Below, piece after piece: positions 6,885 to 12,539 of a stretch of DNA of 12,539 nt. Below the pieces are notes generated by a model, which made no database searches, had not been told where the DNA came from, and saw nothing but the letters and a program-made list of their open reading frames with translations. A program made the translations under genes and the position numbers. The stretch spans positions 1 through 12,539 of the forward strand of contig DASRFK010000196.1 of the NCBI GenBank assembly GCA_035651635.1, read 5' to 3'. Source of the stretch: JANXQE01 sp035651635 (GTDB lineage: Bacteria; Verrucomicrobiota; Verrucomicrobiia; Limisphaerales; UBA8199). Within the stretch, counting starts at the first letter, position 1. The number at the start of each line of letters is the position of its first letter.

Positions 6885-7877
6885 ATGAAACTAACCAGAT
6901 CCGCAACGGCTGCGCTGCTCCTTACAGGAGTTCTTGCTCTCTCCAGCCTTAGGCCAGCCATGGCCATTTCAACCAAAGCCGAGCCCAAGGAGAAGAGCAA
7001 TACATCAATCTGCAAGACCGCCGGCGGCGCGGCCGTGGTAACGCCCGCCCGTGGAGGAGAGGCTATTCCTGCCAGCACCGCCGGCCAAGCATGGACCACC
7101 TTGACCGGCCCAGTCATCGAAGAAACCTATGCGCGAGACACGGGCGGCCCCGGTTTGGGCACAATCGTTTTGAACATCCCCGCAGGGTTCGAATTTAATC
7201 CCAACGCGCCTGTGACCGTTTTGGTCAATGGGGAAGGGCATAAGACGATTAACAAAGTCGCCAACGGTGGGACAATCACGGCCACGGTCACCTCAAAAAC
7301 CATTACCATCGAGATTACCTCGGTGAGTCGGGGGGGATTGGCGTTTCCCGACAAGTTGACCTTTCAAAATATCCAGGTCCGGCCCACCGCGGGCAGTGTC
7401 CTGGCGAAAGGAAACTTGAGCGAAACAGGCACCTGCAAGTTTCGCAATTTGACTTTGAGTTCCAGCGGCTGGGGTGTGCTCAAGGAAATCGGCAGCGCCG
7501 TCCCCAATCTGCTGCTGGCGGATCCCCTGGGTGACTGGGATGGAGACGGGCGATCCAACCTGATCGAATATGCTCTGGGGACCGATCCCAATAATCCTAC
7601 GGATAACGCAACGGGCATGAACGTTTGGATTCTGGACGACAGCGGCAACAAATACCTGGCGATGGGTTACAAGCAGCGCTTGACCGCCGGCTTGAACCTG
7701 CTCTACCAGCCCGAAGTATCCGGGGATAAACAGACCTGGTACTCGGATAACAGCCACATCGTATCCCTAAGCAGTACTGCCGTGGATTCGCAATTCAATT
7801 GGGTCGTCGTGCGGGATACGATCCCCCTCACGCCAACCACCCCGCGCTTTATTCGTCTGACGGTGATTCAAAACTAG
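6885..7877 (+). CDS. Secreted protein with acidic EF-hand-like / thrombospondin-3-like motif
   Basis: 330 residues. A Sec signal peptide spans ~1-27 (K-L-T-R, Leu/Ala core, cleavage after A-M-A). The N-terminal half of the mature protein is Gly/Thr/Val-rich and strand-like (~70-195). Then comes D-P-L-G-D-W-D-G-D-G-R-S-N-L-I-E-Y-A-L-G-T-D-P (213-235), in which D217, D219, D221 and E228 fit a calcium-binding loop. This motif is common near the C-terminal end of verrucomicrobial surface and autotransporter-like proteins. The C-terminal ~90 residues look like a second beta-rich domain ending P-R-F-I-R-L-T-V. No catalytic motif is seen, and the family is not recognised. The next gene starts 19 bp later on the same strand, so the two are probably co-transcribed. 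A surface or extracellular structural role is inferred. Confidence 0.8.
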   Translation: MKLTRSATAALLLTGVLALSSLRPAMAISTKAEPKEKSNTSICKTAGGAAVVTPARGGEAIPASTAGQAWTTLTGPVIEETYARDTGGPGLGTIVLNIPAGFEFNPNAPVTVLVNGEGHKTINKVANGGTITATVTSKTITIEITSVSRGGLAFPDKLTFQNIQVRPTAGSVLAKGNLSETGTCKFRNLTLSSSGWGVLKEIGSAVPNLLLADPLGDWDGDGRSNLIEYALGTDPNNPTDNATGMNVWILDDSGNKYLAMGYKQRLTAGLNLLYQPEVSGDKQTWYSDNSHIVSLSSTAVDSQFNWVVVRDTIPLTPTTPRFIRLTVIQN

Positions 7878-7896
7878 ACCGCAGCAAAAGAATTCT

Positions 7897-8928
7897 ATGA
7901 AAGACCAATTCACGTGTAAACGGACGCTGCGGGCGACCTTGGCCGCGGCGATGATCAGCGCAGGCCTTTGTCCCGCTTGGGGCGCCGTGCAAAGCAGTTC
8001 CGAAGTCTGGGTTGGCAGCGCCTCCTTGATTCAAGGCAGCGGCAACAGCGCCTCCAGGATGAGCATGTTCTCGCTGCGCATGACCAGGCCGCTGGAAACG
8101 GCCGGAGTTGTCAGCTCTTTGCAGAACGCTGTGCTCACCGACACCAACAGCGTCTGGACCGATCACCAGTTTGGCACCGCGGGCGTTGCCGCTTATGTCG
8201 AATTCGACAACGGCTGGATGGCAGACATCGCGGACACCTCGACCGCAAATCAATCTCTCAACCTGGCCGGTAGTCTCGGCAACGCTGTCTCCGCCGGCAG
8301 CCATTACCGGCTCCGCAAGCATTCCACCATTGCTTCAATTTTTGGCGCCAACAATGAGGCTGGACTCAAATCCGGGTCTAATCCGTCAATGGCAGACAAT
8401 ATTCTGTTGGAGGATCCGCAGACGCAGCGGGTGATTACTATCTTTTATTATAGTGACACGACATTTCATGGCTGGCTGGATGCAACTTTCTCGCCAGTTG
8501 ACAACCTAATCATTTACCCGGAACAGGGAGTGATGATCCGGCGGCGGGTTGCCACTGATTTGAATATTTATTTGGCCGGCCCGGTTAAGGTTGGCCCGGC
8601 GGTGGTTACCCTCGACGTCGGCAATAACCTGGTGGGCACTCTTAAAAGCGCTACTCCGTTGACGCTGCCGGCGCTGAATCTGTACAGCGGCGATGCCGCG
8701 ACCGGCCTGGCCAGCGGGTCCAATCCATCCGGGAGCGACAACCTTCTGGTAGTACAGCCGGATGGTTCGGTCGCGACTTACTTTTTCTATAGTGATTTGA
8801 GCTACCAGGGGTGGCTTGACGCTTCGTTTAATATCGCCGACGGCGTCCAAATCCAGCCGGGCAGCGCTTTTTTTATCCGACGCAAAGCCCCGAACGCCGC
8901 TTTCAATTGGACCATACCGGCTGAGTAA
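7897..8928 (+). CDS. Secreted TIGR02597-like protein with internal duplication
   Basis: 343 residues with a signal peptide (~1-30, ending P-A-W-G-A). The remainder is small-residue-rich and strand-like. Two copies of a ~70-residue module are evident at ~144-217 and ~258-330. Both share G-L-x-S-G-S-N-P-S, D-N-x-L, Y-S-D, G-W-L-D-A-x-F, I-x-P and a closing I-R-R. The pattern recalls the verrucomicrobial family TIGR02597, whose function is unknown; this naming is from memory. There is no C-terminal anchor or sorting motif, and the protein ends soon after the second module. The ATG at 7897 is preceded only by a weak AAAAGAA, which fits translation following on from the upstream gene. It probably works with the secreted protein encoded 19 bp before it. 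Confidence 0.8.
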   Translation: MKDQFTCKRTLRATLAAAMISAGLCPAWGAVQSSSEVWVGSASLIQGSGNSASRMSMFSLRMTRPLETAGVVSSLQNAVLTDTNSVWTDHQFGTAGVAAYVEFDNGWMADIADTSTANQSLNLAGSLGNAVSAGSHYRLRKHSTIASIFGANNEAGLKSGSNPSMADNILLEDPQTQRVITIFYYSDTTFHGWLDATFSPVDNLIIYPEQGVMIRRRVATDLNIYLAGPVKVGPAVVTLDVGNNLVGTLKSATPLTLPALNLYSGDAATGLASGSNPSGSDNLLVVQPDGSVATYFFYSDLSYQGWLDASFNIADGVQIQPGSAFFIRRKAPNAAFNWTIPAE

Positions 8929-8941
8929 ATCCGACTCAGCC
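8919..8941. repeat. Perfect 8-bp inverted repeat overlapping the stop codon of the preceding gene
   Basis: GGCTGAGT (8919-8926) and ACTCAGCC (8934-8941) are perfect arms around a 7-nt loop. The TAA stop of the secreted-protein gene (8926-8928) begins on the last base of the left arm. This is the first of three hairpins in a row. It may protect the mRNA end or contribute to termination. Confidence 0.6.
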
Positions 8942-8969
8942 AATTGCCGCACAACCGGATTGGCGGCAA
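8939..8969. repeat. Alternative inverted repeats in the same 3' region
   Basis: TTGCCGC (8944-8950) pairs perfectly with GCGGCAA (8963-8969) across 12 nt. Overlapping it, GCCAAT (8939-8944) pairs with ATTGGC (8959-8964). The two pairings exclude each other, and the second also competes with the 8919-8941 stem. Confidence 0.5.
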
Positions 8970-8979
8970 ACTTCCACCT

Positions 8980-9015
8980 CGGGGCCGGATCGCCAGATCC
9001 GGCCTCGCGTGTTTT
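8980..9015 (+). terminator. Strong hairpin, probable terminator after the secreted pair
   Basis: GGCCGGATC (8983-8991) and GATCCGGCC (8996-9004) form a perfect 9-bp stem with the 4-nt loop GCCA. One G-U and two further pairs extend it to 8980-9007. A short T-stretch (CGTGTTTT, 9008-9015) follows. The hairpin is strong, but the U-tract is short and displaced, so termination is likely rather than certain. It separates the secreted pair from the LPS operon, whose first start is at 9062. Confidence 0.55.
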
Positions 9016-9061
9016 GATGCTCGCTTGCCCTGATCTGGTGGGATTGGCAGACTGAATCGAG

Positions 9062-10234
9062 ATGTTTGAAAAAGTTCGGGCTTTACGGGAAAGTGGCGAG
9101 ACCTTTCTTTTGGAGGTCATCCTCGAAGAACGCAAGGGGTGGAAGGAATCCTCTGTCCGTGGACTCCTGTACTGCCTGTCAAAGGTTTTCCAGGTCCTGG
9201 TAAAGACGAGGCGGTTTTTATATAATTTCAGAATCCTGCGTGATTCCACACTCGGCGTGCAAGTCATTGCCATTGGCAATCTTACCGTCGGCGGAACCGG
9301 CAAGACGCCGGTCGTCGAAAAGTTTGCCCGTGAATTGCGCGATGAGGGCCGCAACGTGGCCATCCTCTCGCGCGGTTACCGTTCCAAGCCCGTGCCGGTT
9401 CATCAGTGGTTTTTGAACAAGCTTTTTCTTCGCGACGATACGACCCCTCCTCGGGTCGTTTCCGACGGACGTTCGCTATTGCTTGATTCCGAAATGGCCG
9501 GGGACGAGCCTTACATGCTGGCGTCAAACCTCAAGGATGTCGTGGTCCTGGTGGACAAGGATCGCGTCAAGAGCGGCCGCTACGCCATCGAGAAGTTCGG
9601 GTGTGACACGTTGTTGCTGGACGATGGATTTCAGTATTGGAAACTCCGCGGGCGGCGGTTGGACGTGGTGCTTATCGACCGCCAGCAACCTTTTGGAAAC
9701 GAACGGCTCCTGCCGCGCGGTACCTTGCGCGAGCCTCCCTCACATCTGGCGCGCGCCAGTTTCATTTTTATTACCAAAAGCGACGGCAACACTGCCGAAC
9801 TGCGCCGCCGCATCGCGCAGGTCAATCCCTCGGCGGGCATTATCGAATGCATTCATCACCCGTTGTACTTGGAGGATGTGTTCACGGGTCAACGCTCGGG
9901 TTTGGAGTTGCTGAAGGGCCGAAAGGTCGCCTCACTTAGCGGCATCGCCCAGCCCGAGAGCTTCGAGCGAAGCCTGGTGCAGCTGCAAGCCGAGCTGGTT
10001 TATTCCAAGCGCTTTGCCGATCATCACCGGTTCACTCAACAGGAAATCCTCAACGCCATTAATCGCAGCAAGAAACGCCAGGCCGAGGCCATCATCACCA
10101 CACAGAAGGATGCCGTGCGCTTTCCGAAATTGGACCGGCGGGACTTGCCCATCTACTTCATGCGGGTCGAGATCAAGATCCTCAGCGGCGCCAATGACTT
10201 CCAGGACTGCGTTCGCAAGATCTGTTTTCGTTAG
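9062..10234 (+). CDS. lpxK: Tetraacyldisaccharide 4'-kinase
   Basis: 390 residues. LpxK phosphorylates the 4' position of the lipid A tetraacyl disaccharide at the inner face of the cytoplasmic membrane. Visible motifs: a weakly hydrophobic N-terminal membrane-associating helix (~33-57), Walker A G-N-L-T-V-G-G-T-G-K-T (72-82), S-R-G-Y-R (103-107), D-D-G-F-Q (187-191), the H-H-R-F-T region (321-325) and T-T-Q-K-D-A-V-R-F (346-354). The protein is longer than the ~330 residues usual in proteobacteria. It has about 50 extra residues before the kinase core and a loop after the R-G-Y-R motif (~110-135). The ATG at 9062 follows only a weak GAATCGAG, so a later start cannot be excluded. It is first in a tight operon: the next gene begins 2 bp after its stop. 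Confidence 0.95.
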   Translation: MFEKVRALRESGETFLLEVILEERKGWKESSVRGLLYCLSKVFQVLVKTRRFLYNFRILRDSTLGVQVIAIGNLTVGGTGKTPVVEKFARELRDEGRNVAILSRGYRSKPVPVHQWFLNKLFLRDDTTPPRVVSDGRSLLLDSEMAGDEPYMLASNLKDVVVLVDKDRVKSGRYAIEKFGCDTLLLDDGFQYWKLRGRRLDVVLIDRQQPFGNERLLPRGTLREPPSHLARASFIFITKSDGNTAELRRRIAQVNPSAGIIECIHHPLYLEDVFTGQRSGLELLKGRKVASLSGIAQPESFERSLVQLQAELVYSKRFADHHRFTQQEILNAINRSKKRQAEAIITTQKDAVRFPKLDRRDLPIYFMRVEIKILSGANDFQDCVRKICFR

Positions 10235-10236
10235 CC

Positions 10237-11157
10237 ATGGACCTGGTCCTCTACTACCTGGCCCGGGCAGTCATCGCCGCGATTCAGAGCCTGCCCCTCA
10301 GATGGGTGGCTCGACTAGGCCGCGCCGGAGGACAGTTGGCGTACTGGTTCGACGCCCGGCACCGGAGAGTGGCCCAGCGAAACCTGCGGATGTGCTTTGG
10401 CGGCGAAAAATCGGAGGCGGAGCTTATCGCGATAGCTCGCGAGAATTTCCGACGGATTGGCGAGAGCTTCGCTTGCGCGGTCAAGACGGCCTCGATGACC
10501 TTTGAGGAGTTGCGCCCCCATGTCGAGTTCGTCGCTCCCCCCGCCATTCTGGCCCCGCAAGCTCCGACCACCATCGTGGCTGCCATCGGACATTTCGGCA
10601 ACTTTGAGCTCTACGCGCGCTTCAGCCAGTTCGCGCCGGCATACAAGTCGGCGACTACTTATCGCGGGTTGAGACAACCTTCGGTTAACCGCCTGCTGCA
10701 ATCGCTGCGGGCGCGTTCGGGTTGCTTGTTTTTCGAACGGCGATTTGAGGGTCAGGCGCTGCGGACGTTCATGAAACAGAAAGGAGCGATGCTGGGATTG
10801 CTTTCCGATCAACACGCCGGTGACGCCGGCTTGCGGCTCCCGTTTTTGGGTCATGACTGTTCCACCTCCTCCGCGCCGGCAATTTTCGCTCTTAGGTATC
10901 ACTCCACCCTTTACACTGGGATTTGTTACCGGGTGGGCCTGGCCCGCTGGCGCATCGAGGCGGGCGCCGAAATTCCAGTGCGTGAAAATGGAGAACCGCG
11001 ATCGACCAAAGCCATTATGCTGGACGTCAATGGGGCTTTCGAATCGGCGGTGCGCCGGGACCCGGCCAACTGGTTCTGGGTCCATAACCGCTGGAAACCT
11101 CCACCGCCCGAGCGCGTTCCCCTGGCCAAACACGCTGGCGCGGCGGTCATCCCCTGA
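10237..11157 (+). CDS. Lipid A late acyltransferase (LpxL/HtrB family)
   Basis: 306 residues, the family's usual length. These enzymes transfer an acyl chain from acyl-ACP to the primary acyl chains of the lipid A precursor at the inner membrane. Visible are an N-terminal hydrophobic segment (~4-20), the catalytic H-x4-E motif H-F-G-N-F-E (119-124), D-Q-H-A-G (191-195) followed by the L-P-F-L-G loop (201-205), and W-F-W-V-H-N-R-W-K (279-287) near the C-terminus, as is typical for the family. Whether it is the lauroyl (LpxL) or myristoyl (LpxM) type cannot be told, and it is the only such gene in the window. Its position between lpxK and a heptosyltransferase gene supports the role. Confidence 0.93.
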   Translation: MDLVLYYLARAVIAAIQSLPLRWVARLGRAGGQLAYWFDARHRRVAQRNLRMCFGGEKSEAELIAIARENFRRIGESFACAVKTASMTFEELRPHVEFVAPPAILAPQAPTTIVAAIGHFGNFELYARFSQFAPAYKSATTYRGLRQPSVNRLLQSLRARSGCLFFERRFEGQALRTFMKQKGAMLGLLSDQHAGDAGLRLPFLGHDCSTSSAPAIFALRYHSTLYTGICYRVGLARWRIEAGAEIPVRENGEPRSTKAIMLDVNGAFESAVRRDPANWFWVHNRWKPPPPERVPLAKHAGAAVIP

Positions 11158-11158
11158 C

Positions 11159-11164
11159 AGGAAG
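11159..11164 (+). promoter_or_regulatory. Ribosome binding site for the heptosyltransferase
   Basis: AGGAAG begins just after the upstream stop codon (TGA, 11155-11157), with 3 nt between its last base and the GTG at 11168 (5 nt from its GGA core). It decides between this start and an open frame reaching back to 10820 inside the acyltransferase gene. Confidence 0.6.
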
Positions 11165-11167
11165 CCT

Positions 11168-12316
11168 GTGCCAGCCGAAGCTGCTCGCAACGAATCCGAG
11201 CCGCGCCACATACTGGTTCGCGGCGTGAACTGGCTTGGCGATGCGGTAATGACCACCCCCGCGATGCAACGCCTGTGTCAGCGCTTCCCCCACGCACAGG
11301 TGACACTCCTCACAAATGAAAAACTCGCCCAGTTGTGGCAACAGTATCCCGGCCTTACTGCCATCGAGACTTTCAATGACCGGGACCATCCCTGGTCGGT
11401 GGCTCGACGCCTCCGAAGCCGGCGGTTTGATGTCGCGCTAATTCTGCCGAACTCACCGCGCTCGGCCCTGGAGGCCTGGTTAAGTCGAATCCCGCGGCGG
11501 GTCGGTTATGCCGCGCCAACGCGCAGTTGGCTCCTCACCGAGGCCGTGCGACCTCCTGAAGCGCGCCCTCGCAAACGTTCGATTCGTGAAGTTAAGAGAG
11601 CGATCCAATCAGGACGCCAAACTACTTCAAACGCCGAGCCGGGACTACGGGTGCACCAGCTTTATCATTACTTAGAACTCGGCGCGGTCCTCGGCTGCGA
11701 TCCAACTCCGGTCGCCCCTCGCCTGCAAATCAGCTTGGATGAAATTCGAGCGGTTGCGGCTTCCTTTGGGTCGCTGTGCAACCTTGGAAGCGCCGCCAGC
11801 TCAGATCTTCCAGCCGTCTGGCTGGGACTGAATTTGTCCGCCGCGTATGGACCGGCGAAAAAATGGCCGCTGGAACGATTCGCAGCCGTGGTTCGCGACA
11901 CTTCGCGCCAGATGCCCCATTGCCGCTGGTTGAACTTTGGCACCGCATCGGATTGGGAACTGGGCGAGAACCTGGCAGCGAGCAGCGGGGCGCCAGTGGT
12001 TAACCTGGCCGGAAAAACGTCGCTGCGACAGCTAATGGCGTTATTAGCGAGCTGTCGCGTCCTGTTAAGCAATGATAGCGGGCCGATGCATCTGGCGGCG
12101 GCGCTAGGCGTGCCAGTAGTCGTTCCCTTCGGAAGCACCTCGCCGGAACTAACCGGGCCTGGCTTGCCCGGAGATCCGCGACATCACATCTTGCGAGGCG
12201 ACGCCCCGTGTTCGCCCTGCTTCCGGCGCACGTGCCCGATTGATTTCCGATGCATGACCAGCATCGACGGCGCGTCCGTCGTAAGGGCAATTCTGGCGAG
12301 CCTCGGACGGACGTAA
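11168..12316 (+). CDS. waaF: ADP-heptose:LPS heptosyltransferase (WaaF type, glycosyltransferase family 9)
   Basis: 382 residues from the GTG at 11168. Family 9 heptosyltransferases add L-glycero-D-manno-heptose from ADP-heptose to the LPS inner core in the cytoplasm. Visible are I-L-V-R-G-V-N-W-L-G-D-A-V-M-T-T-P (15-31) with the catalytic Asp at 25, F-D-V-A-L-I-L-P-N-S (87-96), R-V-G-Y (111-114), Y-G-P-A-K-K-W-P (227-234), N-D-S-G-P-M-H-L-A-A-A-L-G (302-314), P-F-G-S-T-S-P (320-326), and a C-terminal Cys cluster (348, 351, 356, 362) seen in heptosyltransferase II. A basic, weakly conserved-looking insert lies at ~130-160. WaaF fits best; WaaC or another family-9 member is possible. The gene starts 10 bp after the acyltransferase stop and ends the operon. 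Confidence 0.9.
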   Translation: MPAEAARNESEPRHILVRGVNWLGDAVMTTPAMQRLCQRFPHAQVTLLTNEKLAQLWQQYPGLTAIETFNDRDHPWSVARRLRSRRFDVALILPNSPRSALEAWLSRIPRRVGYAAPTRSWLLTEAVRPPEARPRKRSIREVKRAIQSGRQTTSNAEPGLRVHQLYHYLELGAVLGCDPTPVAPRLQISLDEIRAVAASFGSLCNLGSAASSDLPAVWLGLNLSAAYGPAKKWPLERFAAVVRDTSRQMPHCRWLNFGTASDWELGENLAASSGAPVVNLAGKTSLRQLMALLASCRVLLSNDSGPMHLAAALGVPVVVPFGSTSPELTGPGLPGDPRHHILRGDAPCSPCFRRTCPIDFRCMTSIDGASVVRAILASLGRT

Positions 12317-12349
12317 TTGCGAACCAAGCCGGGGTCACGGATGTGCCCG

Positions 12350-12377
12350 GATGAACATTGGATGAACGCTGATGAAC
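12350..12377 (+). repeat. GATGAAC short spaced repeats
   Basis: GATGAAC occurs at 12350-12356, 12361-12367 and 12371-12377, that is, every 10-11 bp, just after the end of the LPS operon. The regular spacing puts the copies on one face of the helix. They may be a degenerate tandem repeat. No coding frame of note crosses them. Confidence 0.5.
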
Positions 12378-12413
12378 CGCTGACGGAATTGAAAATGGCT
12401 GTTGGGGCGGGAA

Positions 12414-12446
12414 CAAAAGGGGACGGCCGCGAGTTCAAAAGGGGAC
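12414..12446 (+). repeat. Two copies of CAAAAGGGGAC
   Basis: The 11-bp word is at 12414-12424 and 12436-12446, 22 bp apart. The second copy reads on as AGGTGATTTGGG. From memory, AAAAGGGGACAGG-like strings occur beside IS200-like REP-associated transposase genes in several phyla. That link is inference, since no transposase is visible in the window. Confidence 0.5.
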
Positions 12447-12468
12447 AGGTGATTTGGGTTGGGGAAAC

Positions 12469-12539
12469 CATCTCTTGGTCGAGGGCTTGAGGAGGCCTGA
12501 GCGTAGCGAAGGCCGACGAAAGCCCTCGACCAAGAGATG
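12469..12539. repeat. Large perfect inverted repeat (20-bp arms) at the window edge
   Basis: The arms at 12469-12488 and 12520-12539 are perfect reverse complements over 20 bp and end at the last base of the window, so they may extend further. The 31-nt centre contains a smaller stem, GGCCT (12494-12498) with AGGCC (12510-12514), around GAGCGTAGCGA. The whole could fold into a long cruciform or RNA hairpin. It resembles a REP-type palindrome or the end of a mobile element; no long T-run follows within the window, so a simple terminator is less likely. Confidence 0.7.

Noticed and set aside
8506..9363. 285-codon open frame on the minus strand
   Set aside because: It is antisense to the TIGR02597-like gene and the start of lpxK, crosses the hairpin cluster, and its product is Arg/Ser-rich without motifs.
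10820..11167. N-terminal extension of the heptosyltransferase frame inside the acyltransferase gene
   Set aside because: The extension overlaps a well-supported gene in another frame; the GTG at 11168 with AGGAAG just upstream gives the normal family length.
10315..11256. 313-codon open frame on the minus strand
   Set aside because: It is antisense to the acyltransferase and the heptosyltransferase start, both firmly identified; the composition is that of a shadow frame.

Overview
The window is 12.5 kb of moderately GC-rich bacterial DNA. It most likely comes from a member of the Verrucomicrobiota, possibly a Pedosphaera/Limisphaerales-like lineage. Three things point there: a secreted protein with the acidic 'DWDGDGRSN..EYALGTDPNNP' motif common in that phylum, a neighbouring secreted protein resembling a family I associate with that phylum (TIGR02597, from memory), and complete genes for lipid A / LPS-core assembly, which imply an outer membrane. 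The assignment is by protein style, not by any marker gene.

The left half (1-5.6 kb) holds mostly single genes on alternating strands. In order they are: the 3' end of a cupin / mannose-6-phosphate isomerase-like gene (+); a cytoplasmic GAF-domain protein (-); a two-helix membrane protein of unknown function (+); a soluble receiver-histidine kinase fusion (-); a small secreted lipocalin-like protein (+); galactokinase galK (-); and a small protein with a DUF2007-like N-terminus and a CxxC...CxxC zinc ribbon (+). Several convergent pairs are separated by only 4 to 22 bp.

The middle (5.9-8.9 kb) begins with a NarL/LuxR-type response regulator. A hairpin-rich non-coding stretch of about 340 bp follows, then two secreted proteins probably transcribed together. 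The second of these contains an obvious internal duplication of about 70 residues. Three successive perfect inverted repeats lie just after it, the first overlapping its stop codon; they probably end this transcription unit.

The right part (9.06-12.3 kb) is a tight three-gene operon for the outer-membrane glycolipid: lpxK (lipid A 4'-kinase), an LpxL/HtrB-type late acyltransferase, and a waaF-type heptosyltransferase. Gaps between these genes are 2 and 10 bp. Together they would phosphorylate and acylate lipid A, then add heptose to the inner core.

The last ~220 bp are non-coding. They hold spaced GATGAAC repeats, two copies of a CAAAAGGGGAC motif, and a perfect 20-bp-arm inverted repeat ending exactly at the window edge. 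This looks like a REP/RAYT-type or other mobile-repeat boundary. I saw no tRNA, rRNA, CRISPR array or intact transposase. The least explained parts are the secreted pair with its structured leader and tail, and the terminal inverted repeat.
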